Positions 40,974 through 49,635 of a stretch of 64,000 bases of DNA are shown here, piece by piece. Within the stretch, counting starts at the first letter, position 1. Every line of letters starts with the position of its first letter. The position numbers and the translations under genes were made by a program. The stretch is taken from NCBI GenBank assembly GCA_964558665.1, contig CAZLFA010000008.1, positions 15,783 to 79,782 of the forward strand, in the 5' to 3' direction. This DNA is from CAZLFA01 sp964558665 (lineage in GTDB: Bacteria; Desulfobacterota; Syntrophia; Syntrophales; PHBD01). Under the pieces are notes generated by a model that was not told the origin of the DNA, did no database searches, and saw nothing but the letters and a program-made list of their open reading frames with translations.

Positions 40974-41513
40974 TTAAAAGCTGGACATCATCATACTGTA
41001 CGCCCTCTCCGCCGTGTCGTTTGACAGCTTCGAGAGGGCTTCTCTTTTTCTCATCTCGGTTACAGTGGCACTTGAACTGTCAACCAGATAATCCACCGTG
41101 CAGGAAAAATCTCTGTTCGACCAGATCGGCTTCTGGTCTGCGGTAACTTCAAACACAAGTTCTATAATAACCGTCAATCTTTCTTCCGCGGCCAGACTGC
41201 TGGTAGTTCGTGACAGGGGAATGGTGCTGAGCCCCTTGATGCTGCCTTTTAATACGGCATCGGATGCTTCTTTGCTGTCAACAATCCTGAACCGCCCTCC
41301 CCTTATTAACTTGTCAATGAAGGCTGCCCTGAAATAGTTCTCAGCATTGGCTTCGCTTGTGTTGTTGCCAAAGGTTTCAACGTATACCCTTTGAATGCTT
41401 TTATCTATATTCTCTCCGCCGCCGGCAAAATGATATCCGCACCCGTTATAAACAAAAAGCAGACAGGCGACGGAAAACAGCTTGAAAAACAGATGAATCC
41501 GGTATCTTCTCAT
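40974..41513 (-). CDS. lptE: LPS-assembly lipoprotein LptE
   Basis: A 179-residue lipoprotein from ATG 41513, lipobox V-Y-N-G-C with Cys 25, then G-Y-H-F as in LptE proteins. LptE plugs the LptD barrel that inserts lipopolysaccharide into the outer membrane, which shows that this organism has an LPS outer membrane. The mature part has I-Q-R-V-Y-V-E-T-F-G-N-N and a following A-D-A-V-L-K-G pattern typical of the family. It follows leuS, the usual leuS-lptE order. Confidence 0.85.
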   Translation of the reverse strand: MRRYRIHLFFKLFSVACLLFVYNGCGYHFAGGGENIDKSIQRVYVETFGNNTSEANAENYFRAAFIDKLIRGGRFRIVDSKEASDAVLKGSIKGLSTIPLSRTTSSLAAEERLTVIIELVFEVTADQKPIWSNRDFSCTVDYLVDSSSATVTEMRKREALSKLSNDTAERAYSMMMSSF

Positions 41514-41517
41514 TCCC

Positions 41518-44103
41518 CTACCCCTGAACAACAATATTGACCAGTTTCCTGGGAACGAAGATCTCTTTGACTATCTTTTTCCCGGCGATCATCTTGACAA
41601 TCTTTTCATCGGCCAGCGCCAGCGCCTTGATCTTTTCCTCTTCTTCATCGGCGGGCACGGTGATGCGGCTGCGCACCTTGCCGTTGACCTGAATGACAAT
41701 AGTGATTTCCTCCTCTGAGGCAACATCCCTGTCGTAAGCCGGCCACGGCATGTCCGCCAGACAGGTTGTATTGCCCAGCATCGACCACAACTCTTCAGTG
41801 ACGTGAGGGACAATCGGTGCAAGCAGCAGGATTGCCGATTCTATAGCCTCTTTGATTACGGACAAGGACTTTTTGTCATCCTTCGCCGGCCGCTCCACAA
41901 CATAAAGTGCATTGACCAGTTCCATTACGGCGCTGATTGCCGTATTGAAGCGGAACCTGTCTTCGATATCGCTGGTTACCTTGCGGATGGTCTGGTGTGT
42001 CTTTCTTCTCAGGCTCTTGAGGTCGCCTTCAAGGTCCTCTTTACCGACAAATGCCTGAATATCCATAATGTCTTCAAGATAGTCCGTAACCAGCCGCCAT
42101 ACTCTTCCGATAAAGCGGAAAGAGCCCTCCACGCCCTGATCGCTCCATTCCAGATCCTTTTCCGGCGGCGCGGCAAAGAGGCAGAAGGCGCGCGCAGTAT
42201 CGGCCCCGTACTGTTTGATCAGATAATCAGGATCAATCACGTTTTTCAAAGACTTGGACATCTTCTCCGTTTTGCCGATAACGACTTCACGCCCGCAATG
42301 CCTGCATTTACCTTCTTCAACGTCGGCGGGCAGGAGGTAGCCGTGTTCCGGACAGCGCATGGTTTCCTTGCATACCATTCCCTGAGTGAGAAGGTTGGTA
42401 AAAGGCTCATCAGTGCCGATGACACCGAAGTCGCGCAGCACTTTCGTGTAGAAGCGGGAATAAAGGAGATGCAGGATCGCATGCTCGATGCCGCCGATAT
42501 ATTGATCCACCGGCATCCAGTAGTCCAGGCTGGCGCGATCCAGACCCGGCTTGACGTCATGCTGCGGACAGCAGAAACGGTCAAAATACCATGATGATTC
42601 AACAAAAGTGTCCATGGTGTCGGTTTCCCTCTTCGCCGGGCCGTTGCAATTGGGGCAGTTCACATCAACAAACGCCTTGTGCTTGGCCAGGGGGGACCCG
42701 CCCTCGCCCGTCAACTCCACATCCCGGGGCAGAACCACCGGCAAATCCTTTTCCGGCACCGGCACCGTACCGCATTTTTCGCAGTTGATGATCGGTATCG
42801 GCGCACCCCAGTATCTCTGTCTCGAGATGCCCCAGTCGCGCAGGCGATATTGTATTGTCTTCTTGCCCTTGCCCGCCTTCTCCAGGTTCTCGGCGATGGT
42901 GTCCAGCGCCTTGAGATTCTGCATGCCGTTGAAGGGGCCGGAGTTAACCAGGATGCCCTCCTCAACGTAAGCTTCCGTCATGCTGTGGGTGTTCAGCACC
43001 CGGTCCGGCGGCTGAATGACGACTATAAGAGGAAGATTGTATTTTTTCGCAAATTCAAAATCTCTCTGGTCATGTGTCGGCACGGCCATGACGCATCCTG
43101 TCCCGTAGTCGGCAAGCACGAAGTTGGCCGCATAGATGGGCATCTTGCGCCCGGTGAAGGGATTCAGGCAGTAGGAATCCAGGAAGACACCCTCTTTTTC
43201 ATAAGAATCGGAGGTGCGCATGAGTTTGTCCTGCTTCTTGATCTTCTCCACAAAAGCCTTTGCCTCCGCCTCGTGTTCCTTGCCTTTGACCAGCTCCATC
43301 ACCAGCGGATGCTCGGCTGCAACAAGCATGAAGGTCGCGCCGAAAAGTGTATCCTGGCGTGTCGTGAACACCTTGATGTCGCCGTGACCGTCGGCCATGG
43401 GGAAGGAAACCTCGCACCCGTAGCTCTTGCCGATCCAGTTCTTCTGCATGGTGATTACCCTCTCCGGCCAGCCGGTGAGCCTGTCGCAGTAATCGAGCAT
43501 CTCATCCACGTAGTTCGTGATGCGGAAGAACCACTGGTCGAGATACTTTTCCACCACGTCGGACGAACATCTCCAGCACTGTCCTGCTTCCACCTGCTCG
43601 TTGGCAAGGACGGTCTGGCACTGGGGACACCAGTTGACCGTCGAACTTTTTTTATAGGCCAGACCTTTCTCGTACATCCAGAGGAAGAACAGCTGCTCCC
43701 ACTTATAATACTCCGGCTCGCAGGTGGCAATCTCACGGTCCCAGTCATAGCTGAATCCGAGACGCTTGAGCTGCGTCTTCATGGCATCGATATTGTCATG
43801 GGTCCATGTGTAGGGATGGATTCCGTGGTCGATGGCGGCATTCTCCGCCGGCATGCCGAAGGCATCCCAGCCCATCGGATGCAGAACGTTAAAACCCTTC
43901 ATCCTTTTGTACCGTGAAACCACGTCGCCGATGGTATAATTCCTTACGTGCCCCATATGTATCTTGCCCGAAGGATACGGGAACATCTCAAGAAGATAGT
44001 ATTTTTTCCTGCCGTGATCTTCGGTTACCTTGAACGTCAGATTCTTCTCCCAGTATTGCTGCCATTTCTCTTCGATTTCCCAAGGGTTATATTTTTTTTC
44101 CAT
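41518..44103 (-). CDS. leuS: Leucyl-tRNA synthetase
   Basis: LeuRS, 861 residues, close to the bacterial norm. Signatures: H-M-G-H-V-R-N-Y (HIGH) near residue 50, K-M-S-K-S near residue 620, the CP1 editing domain with T-x-R-x-D-T-L-F-G and Y-G-T-G-C-V-M-A-V-P-T-H-D-Q-R-D, and zinc cysteines in C-P-Q-C / C-W-R-C. The anticodon-binding and C-terminal domains follow. AAGGAG precedes the ATG. lptE starts right after its stop. Confidence 0.97.
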   Translation of the reverse strand: MEKKYNPWEIEEKWQQYWEKNLTFKVTEDHGRKKYYLLEMFPYPSGKIHMGHVRNYTIGDVVSRYKRMKGFNVLHPMGWDAFGMPAENAAIDHGIHPYTWTHDNIDAMKTQLKRLGFSYDWDREIATCEPEYYKWEQLFFLWMYEKGLAYKKSSTVNWCPQCQTVLANEQVEAGQCWRCSSDVVEKYLDQWFFRITNYVDEMLDYCDRLTGWPERVITMQKNWIGKSYGCEVSFPMADGHGDIKVFTTRQDTLFGATFMLVAAEHPLVMELVKGKEHEAEAKAFVEKIKKQDKLMRTSDSYEKEGVFLDSYCLNPFTGRKMPIYAANFVLADYGTGCVMAVPTHDQRDFEFAKKYNLPLIVVIQPPDRVLNTHSMTEAYVEEGILVNSGPFNGMQNLKALDTIAENLEKAGKGKKTIQYRLRDWGISRQRYWGAPIPIINCEKCGTVPVPEKDLPVVLPRDVELTGEGGSPLAKHKAFVDVNCPNCNGPAKRETDTMDTFVESSWYFDRFCCPQHDVKPGLDRASLDYWMPVDQYIGGIEHAILHLLYSRFYTKVLRDFGVIGTDEPFTNLLTQGMVCKETMRCPEHGYLLPADVEEGKCRHCGREVVIGKTEKMSKSLKNVIDPDYLIKQYGADTARAFCLFAAPPEKDLEWSDQGVEGSFRFIGRVWRLVTDYLEDIMDIQAFVGKEDLEGDLKSLRRKTHQTIRKVTSDIEDRFRFNTAISAVMELVNALYVVERPAKDDKKSLSVIKEAIESAILLLAPIVPHVTEELWSMLGNTTCLADMPWPAYDRDVASEEEITIVIQVNGKVRSRITVPADEEEEKIKALALADEKIVKMIAGKKIVKEIFVPRKLVNIVVQG

Positions 44104-44191
44104 AACCGTCTCCTTCTATGTTGGCAATGCTGAATGCGTAACACATAACGTCCTTGATTTCAATTGGCAAATACCCCTTCACCAGTGACCG

Positions 44192-45136
44192 TCAGGACGC
44201 TCTTCTCTCTGCAAACCTATACCAGAGGCGGATCAGACGCACCGACACAATAGCCATGACCAGGCGCGGTATATAAAGCCAGAAGGCGCTGAGTCCGATC
44301 GCCACGAAAAGCATCGGGTCTTCCACCATGGAATGGTTGATGCCGATGGACAACTGGAGCATCTCCAACTCTTCCTTGTTCAGATGTCCTGCCTGCGCCT
44401 CCTCCACGATAATGGCGCCGCCATACGCCAGACCGAAAACTATTGCCGTCATCCAGAGAAATCCCGTCTTGCGGTCAAGCCCCATAATCATAAGCAGCGG
44501 GGCAAAGAACCTGACTATATAGGTAATCCATCCCAGTGATTTTAAGATCTCCAGAAATGTAAGCAGCGCCATGATGATAAAAAAGACCTTGATCGATAAA
44601 TGGAAGGTGGTTACGAGCCACTCCTGCACCGCCTGGAAAAACGGGATGGATGCCACGGGTATTGTATGAGCCGACGCGACCGGATCAGCGCTGCCATGAA
44701 TCATCGGGGCAACAATCATCACAGTCATCATCGCGGTGAAGATTCTGAAGAAGGTGGCTTTTACGGGATTGATTCCCGATTTACCCTGGATAATGCCTTC
44801 CTGTATCAGATTGTGGGCCATGAGCAGAAAGATCGCCATCAGCGTCATCTGGGACAATGTAAAAGGAAGAACCACCATAACTGCAATGGCTCCGTAAAGA
44901 TTAGCCAGCATGCCGATCAGCAGAGGAAACGCCGCCAGCGAAGGCAGGCTCATCAGCCCCATGACCGGCTGGAGAATGAAGTCTATTTTCGCCAGCCAGC
45001 CGCTCCACTGGAGCATGCTCGTAAGAAAGGAAACAGGCAGGATGATTTCCATCATCCAGATGAAGCCTCCCCAGCCTTTTTTCAGGCCGGCTTTAAGGCC
45101 TTTTTCGAAAAGTTCCCGCCGGTGTGATTTAGCCAT
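44192..45136 (-). CDS. Nucleoside recognition (Gate) domain membrane protein
   Basis: A 314-residue inner membrane protein with about eight helices. It resembles the nucleoside-recognition/Gate family, which includes the spore maturation proteins SpmA/SpmB and parts of FeoB and CNT transporters: L-Y-G-A-I-A-V-M-V-V-L-P, M-A-H-N-L-I-Q-E-G and Y-G-G-A-I-I-V-E-E. Substrate unknown. It is read in the same direction as leuS but begins 30 kb-scale independently, with a 303-base gap upstream. Confidence 0.7.
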   Translation of the reverse strand: MAKSHRRELFEKGLKAGLKKGWGGFIWMMEIILPVSFLTSMLQWSGWLAKIDFILQPVMGLMSLPSLAAFPLLIGMLANLYGAIAVMVVLPFTLSQMTLMAIFLLMAHNLIQEGIIQGKSGINPVKATFFRIFTAMMTVMIVAPMIHGSADPVASAHTIPVASIPFFQAVQEWLVTTFHLSIKVFFIIMALLTFLEILKSLGWITYIVRFFAPLLMIMGLDRKTGFLWMTAIVFGLAYGGAIIVEEAQAGHLNKEELEMLQLSIGINHSMVEDPMLFVAIGLSAFWLYIPRLVMAIVSVRLIRLWYRFAERRAS

Positions 45137-45439
45137 GAAGTTAATTCCCCGGAATAATCCGACAACAGTAAATCCTGTTTAACAGAGATATACCCTATAA
45201 TCAAAAGATTATTTATTCATATGCTGTTCCGGATATTGTGCATCCGGAACCTGTGCATATCAAAACTTCCGGGGGTCCGGATTTGAACTTTGTGAAGGCT
45301 GGAATCCAATTCCTATTTGCGCAAACGGCTATGATATGCTAGCAAGTCTTATGACTTGCTGGTACTCTTTATATCTTAACGGCAGACCATCGTTATCTGC
45401 TAAAGTTCTGCAATATTAACGGTCAATCAGGTAGATGCA
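45137..45439. other. 303-base intergenic region with two inverted repeats
   Basis: Contains GTTCCGGAT (45226-45234) facing ATCCGGAAC (45242-45250), nine perfect pairs with loop ATTGTGC, and AGCAAGTC-TTAT-GACTTGCT (45341-45360), eight pairs with a four-base loop. No gene is visible. It separates divergent genes and must hold both promoters, which I cannot place with confidence. Confidence 0.5.
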
Positions 45440-46774
45440 ATGAAGCTTACAATCAGTCGCAAGCTCCTTTTAGGTTATTTGGCTATGGCTGCTCTTACAG
45501 TAATGGCAAGCATCTACGCGATTCTCAGTCTGCGGGACCTTAACCATCTTGCCAACACTATCATAGATCATGACGTTGTCGTTATTGAAACCAGCAAGAG
45601 CTTAATGGACACTCTGAATGCGAGAGAAAGCGCCGAAAGGAAATATCTTATCCTCAAGGACCCGTCCATTGCGGATTTATATTGGGCCAGGAGCCGCGAT
45701 TTTTCCAAGAAGCTAAGCGAGCTGCGTACGGAGCGTTCTTCGGGAATGAACAGGATTTTTTCGAAAATTTCTTCTCTGCATAAACAATATGATGAGATCT
45801 TTCGGCGAGAGGTCAACCTGATCAACGACGACAAACCGGTTGATGCACTGGTCCTTTCAGACAGTGAAGGGCGAAAAGTAGTGGAGGATATTTCATCGCA
45901 GTTAAACGCAATCCAGAAAAAGGCCGATCAGAATGTTGAAACACGAATGAGCAGCATAAACAAGGAGGGCGCTGCGGCGTCACGGGTGACCATGGTCCTG
46001 AGTGTGATCAGCCTCATAGGAGGCCTGCTGCTGGCGCTGCTGATTACCTATAATATCTCCCTGCCGCTCAGGAAACTCGAAAAAGCGACGGCCCTGATTG
46101 CCGAAGGCCAGTTTGATCTCGATTTCAAGATGGACCGCAAAGACGAAATCGGCTCTCTCGCACAGGCGTTTTCAGTCATGGCGGAACGCCTCAAGGTTCT
46201 TGATGCGATAAATCGCGATGCCAGTCCTCTGACCGGCCTGCCGGGAAATCTTGCCATAGAAAAAGAAATTGAAAGGCGGCTGTCTGAGAAGATACCATTT
46301 TCTCTTTGCCACATCGATCTGGATAATTTTAAGCCCTTTGCCGATAAATACGGTTATGCATGGGGCAGCGAGGTGATAAAGGAAGTAGCCAATATACTGA
46401 CGAACCATTTGAAGGTTAACGGTAACGGGGATGTCTTCGTCGGGCATATAGGAGGGGATGATTTTGTCCTGATCTCCGAACCGGCTGTCGCGGAAAACCT
46501 CTGCAGGCAGCTTGTCGAGAAGTTCGACCGCCACATTGAATCGTTCTATTCAGAACAGGATCGTCAAAAAAAGTTTATTGTCGGCAAAGACAGAAAAGGC
46601 AGGGAGCAGACGTTTCCTCTGATCACGGTCACCGCGGCAATCGTCACCGATAACGGCACGCACTTCAGCAGCCCGCTCGCCATGGCGAAAAAAGCGGCCG
46701 AACTCAAGGAATACGGCAAAACATTATCAGGCAGTAATTATGTTAAGCAAGAGGACATGAAAAAGAGCGTATGA
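45440..46774 (+). CDS. Membrane sensor with HAMP and GGDDF-variant GGDEF domain
   Basis: A 444-residue two-helix sensor. An N-terminal helix (about 10-30), a periplasmic helical sensing region (about 35-185) with coiled-coil character, a second helix (about 186-208), and a HAMP segment (about 210-262; P-L-R-K-L-E-K-A-T). The GGDEF-like domain begins with G-L-P-G-N-L-A-I and has the signature G-G-D-D-F in place of GG[DE]EF. Diguanylate cyclases need the acidic pair; D for E at position four may still bind metal but activity is uncertain. Starts an operon with a lipoprotein (ATGA overlap) and an HD-GYP gene. Confidence 0.85.
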   Translation: MKLTISRKLLLGYLAMAALTVMASIYAILSLRDLNHLANTIIDHDVVVIETSKSLMDTLNARESAERKYLILKDPSIADLYWARSRDFSKKLSELRTERSSGMNRIFSKISSLHKQYDEIFRREVNLINDDKPVDALVLSDSEGRKVVEDISSQLNAIQKKADQNVETRMSSINKEGAAASRVTMVLSVISLIGGLLLALLITYNISLPLRKLEKATALIAEGQFDLDFKMDRKDEIGSLAQAFSVMAERLKVLDAINRDASPLTGLPGNLAIEKEIERRLSEKIPFSLCHIDLDNFKPFADKYGYAWGSEVIKEVANILTNHLKVNGNGDVFVGHIGGDDFVLISEPAVAENLCRQLVEKFDRHIESFYSEQDRQKKFIVGKDRKGREQTFPLITVTAAIVTDNGTHFSSPLAMAKKAAELKEYGKTLSGSNYVKQEDMKKSV

Positions 46775-47238
46775 AAACAGCACTACATCTCGCAATGCTT
46801 TTGACCCTTCTGGCGGTCATGATAACCGGTTGTGCATCCGGCACACATAAGGGCTATACTATTCTCAACGACACGGAGCTTTACAATGAGGGGATGTGGT
46901 CCCTCGGAGCAAAAGAAACCATTCCCGATTTAAAAAAGGCCAGAATGAGGTTTGATACTCTGGTCAAAACCTATCCCAAAAGTAAATATACACCTTTTTC
47001 GGAAACGCTGATCCGTATGATCGACGAACTGCAGACAGGCAATCAGGAAGTGGTTACAAATCGCCAGTTGCTGGAAAAACTGCAGGCCGAAAAAGTCAAA
47101 CTTGCCAGAGATAACGAAAAATACAGGACGGAGAACGCATCGCTGCATCAGGAAAATGAAAAGCTGAAAAAGGATATAGAGCAGCTTAAAAATCTGGAAC
47201 TGCAACTGGATAAACGAAGAGGTCGATCAAGAAAATAG
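46771..47238 (+). CDS. Coiled-coil lipoprotein
   Basis: A 155-residue lipoprotein: lipobox M-I-T-G-C, Cys 21, then a TPR-like segment (K-T-Y-P-K-S-K-Y) and a C-terminal coiled coil (about residues 90-150) of the L-x-x-E-N-E-K-L-K-K-D-I-E-Q-L type. Overlaps the GGDDF gene by four bases. Probably periplasmic or outer-membrane-bound; it might interact with the sensor region of its neighbour. No precise family recognised. Confidence 0.75.
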   Translation: MKTALHLAMLLTLLAVMITGCASGTHKGYTILNDTELYNEGMWSLGAKETIPDLKKARMRFDTLVKTYPKSKYTPFSETLIRMIDELQTGNQEVVTNRQLLEKLQAEKVKLARDNEKYRTENASLHQENEKLKKDIEQLKNLELQLDKRRGRSRK

Positions 47239-47269
47239 TTTTTGCACAGCTGAAGACGGCGCAGATTTT

Positions 47270-48244
47270 ATGGTCAAAGATATAAAGGTAGACGATATAA
47301 AAATAGGGATGTACGTGATACTGCCGCTGGCATGGCATGAACATCCTTTTTTAAAAAACCATTTTCTTGTTACCTCCCTTAAAGAAATAAGCCAGATCAA
47401 GCAGACAGGCGTCAAGGACCTAAAGATAGATCTTGCCAAGAGCAAAGTGATGGATGCGGCGCCCCCCAAGGAACCTCCGCCGCCTGCAGCACAGCCTAGT
47501 CATGTAGTAGTGCCTAATGAACTTCATGAGGCCATTCACGACAAGAAGCTCCCCCCCGAACAAAAGGCCAAACTGGTTCAGCAGCATTCCATCACCATGA
47601 TGAGCAATCTCCTGGAAAATCCGACAGCGGAAACAATAAAAGAAGCGAAGCAGGGAGTCTCTGAAGTCGTTGATCTCATTCTGACGGATGACGAGACCAC
47701 CTTCAATCTGCTGAAGATAACGTCGCACGACTACTACACCTACACACACTCTGTCAGTGTCGGCGTACTTGCCGTTTCTCTCGCCAAGGAATATTTCAAG
47801 ACGTCATCAGCCCACGATATGCATGCACTGGGCGCCGGTTTCTTTCTTCATGATCTGGGGAAGGTAAACATAGACAGCGCAATTATCAACAAACCGGGGA
47901 AGCTGACCGCGGAAGAAATGCAGGAAATGAGACGGCACCCGGCACTCGGCTTTAAGCTCCTCAACGACACTCATCAATTAACAGGTGAAGCGAAGACTAT
48001 CGTCCTGCAGCACCACGAACGGCACGACGGCACGGGCTACCCTCAGGGGCTCAGGGGTTCGGACATTCACATATACGGCCGCATCTGCGCCATAGCGGAT
48101 GTCTACGATGCCCTGACGGCGGAGAGATCATACAAGAAAAAAATGGCGCCCTTCGATGCCCTGAAACTCATGCACGAAGAGATGAAGGAGCATTTCCACA
48201 AGGGGCTTTTTGAACAGTTTGTTATGATGTTCCGTGCCCGCTGA
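47270..48244 (+). CDS. HD-GYP domain phosphodiesterase-like protein (DUF3391-HD-GYP)
   Basis: A 324-residue protein. N-terminal DUF3391 (about residues 1-125; I-K-V-D-D-I-K-I-G-M-Y-V), then the HD-GYP domain: H-D-L-G-K around residue 194, N-K-P-G-K-L-T, H-H-E-R-H-D-G-T-G-Y-P around 247-257. HD-GYP proteins degrade cyclic-di-GMP. It follows the GGDDF sensor and lipoprotein, giving a synthase-like and degradation pair. Soluble, no signal peptide. No strong ribosome site seen. Confidence 0.92.
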   Translation: MVKDIKVDDIKIGMYVILPLAWHEHPFLKNHFLVTSLKEISQIKQTGVKDLKIDLAKSKVMDAAPPKEPPPPAAQPSHVVVPNELHEAIHDKKLPPEQKAKLVQQHSITMMSNLLENPTAETIKEAKQGVSEVVDLILTDDETTFNLLKITSHDYYTYTHSVSVGVLAVSLAKEYFKTSSAHDMHALGAGFFLHDLGKVNIDSAIINKPGKLTAEEMQEMRRHPALGFKLLNDTHQLTGEAKTIVLQHHERHDGTGYPQGLRGSDIHIYGRICAIADVYDALTAERSYKKKMAPFDALKLMHEEMKEHFHKGLFEQFVMMFRAR

Positions 48245-48251
48245 ACACCTT

Positions 48252-48372
48252 CCGGTTCTGAATCGGAGCGCTAGCTGCGTTAGCTTCGTCGTCGGCTCCT
48301 CGACGTACTTTTCATGTACGACTGCGTCGCCTCCTCCTCGCCGCCTTGCTATCATCCCCGATTGAGAACCGG
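48252..48372. repeat. 121-bp element with 15-bp terminal inverted repeats
   Basis: CCGGTTCTGAATCGG (48252-48266) and CCGATTGAGAACCGG (48358-48372) are inverted repeats with one mismatch. Inside is CGTAC-TTTTCAT-GTACG (48304-48320) and a run of CTCCTCCTCG type. No ORF. From memory, similar palindromic elements with this internal sequence are found between genes in other bacteria; I cannot confirm copies here beyond this one. Confidence 0.6.
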
Positions 48373-48437
48373 AATAGCAGACAAATGCATTACTTGCAGT
48401 TAAATTTCCGGATGGATGACAGCTATTACCCCACCTT

Positions 48438-49004
48438 TTAATTTGCCTTGATAACTGCCAGTATATTTTTTTCTATCTCTTCCCCGGGCAAGGCCCCCAC
48501 CATCCGGTTAACCTCTTTTCCATCTTTGAAAAGAAGCATTGTCGGTATGCTTCTAACCGAATACCGGGAAGATGTCAGAGGGTTGTCATCCACATTGAGC
48601 TTGGCAATTTTTATCCTGCCTGTATACTTGACGGCAAGCTCATCCAGCACCGGCGCAACAACCCTGCAGGGAGCACACCACGGCGCCCAGCAGTCAAGCA
48701 GAACGGCACCGGGATAAGAGAGAACCTCTCTTTCAAAATCTGCATCCGACACGGTTACAGGTTTTTCATCCTCCCCGGGAATAATTAACGGCGCCTTGCA
48801 CTTGCCGCATAGCGGCTTTTCGCTCAGGCGGTTTTCCGGCATGCGATTTTTGGTGCCGCAACTTAAACATCTGATAATCATATCATCCAGTGGAGCATGG
48901 CACCTGCCGCATGTCGGCATGTCCTGAAGTCTGTCTTTCGGTATACGATTTTTTGTTCCGCAGTGCAGACAGCGTATTATGATATTATCTTTTGCCATCT
49001 TCAT
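48438..49004 (-). CDS. Thioredoxin with two tandem N-terminal zinc ribbons
   Basis: A 188-residue protein of Trx2 (TrxC) type. Residues 12-36 (C-L-H-C...C-G-R-C) and 46-70 (C-L-S-C...C-G-K-C) are two copies of the zinc ribbon that occurs once in E. coli Trx2, with the same G-T-K-N-R-[IM]-P pattern. The thioredoxin domain has the active site W-C-A-P-C at about 109-113 and the cis-Pro S-I-P-T. It may be a redox-stress thioredoxin with added zinc response. No signal peptide. Confidence 0.92.
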   Translation of the reverse strand: MKMAKDNIIIRCLHCGTKNRIPKDRLQDMPTCGRCHAPLDDMIIRCLSCGTKNRMPENRLSEKPLCGKCKAPLIIPGEDEKPVTVSDADFEREVLSYPGAVLLDCWAPWCAPCRVVAPVLDELAVKYTGRIKIAKLNVDDNPLTSSRYSVRSIPTMLLFKDGKEVNRMVGALPGEEIEKNILAVIKAN

Positions 49005-49054
49005 AACAACACCTGAGAGATATTATCTTTCCCAACATAATAACCGGGGGAGGC

Positions 49055-49537
49055 TCAAACCGCAACCTGGACACTGTGAGGCTGCAACAGCCTTATCAAA
49101 TCCTCCGGCTTCAACTCAACCAACAAACCGCGTGTTCCCGCATTGATTAAAAATAACGGGAGAGAACCAATGCTCTCCTCCATATAAACCGGCATCTTCT
49201 TTCTGGTTCCAAAAGGTGAAGTGCCACCTACCTTGTATCCTGTATGTTTTTCGGCGGTCTTCGGATCACAGGGAGTTATCGTTTTAACCCCCAGGTGTCT
49301 CGCCAGAGACTTTGTGGATACCTGCCTGTCTCCATGCATCAGGACGATAAGCGGCTCCTTTTTTTCATTTTCCATGACCAGGGTTTTTATTACCGCGTGT
49401 TCGTCCACGCAGAGCTCCCTCGCAGACACCCGGGTGCCGCCATGTTCTTCATAACGGTACGGATGAAGCCTGAATTCCACACCCTGTTTTTTCAACATCA
49501 AAATACAAGGAGTTACCGGTATTTTTTCCTTTGTCAT
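49055..49537 (-). CDS. ybaK: YbaK/EbsC-family aminoacyl-tRNA deacylase
   Basis: A 160-residue YbaK protein, which clears mischarged Cys-tRNA(Pro) and related species. Family features include K-T-L-V, the catalytic-lysine region, G-D-R-Q-V-S-T-K, Y-K-V-G-G-T-S-P-F-G and G-L-L-V-E-L. The gene follows the MscS-like gene on the same strand. Confidence 0.9.
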   Translation of the reverse strand: MTKEKIPVTPCILMLKKQGVEFRLHPYRYEEHGGTRVSARELCVDEHAVIKTLVMENEKKEPLIVLMHGDRQVSTKSLARHLGVKTITPCDPKTAEKHTGYKVGGTSPFGTRKKMPVYMEESIGSLPLFLINAGTRGLLVELKPEDLIRLLQPHSVQVAV

Positions 49538-49635
49538 GTGGCATCCTCAATAAAGGCAACAAGCTCTTTGCCTGCAGGGATTATAACCCGGTCCTGTTTT
49601 CACCGGGATTTTCATTCCCTTTTAAACCGCACAAA

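Noticed and set aside
42679..43917. 412-residue open frame on the plus strand
   Set aside because: Antisense to leuS; His/Leu-rich composition is that of a mirror frame of a GC-biased gene.
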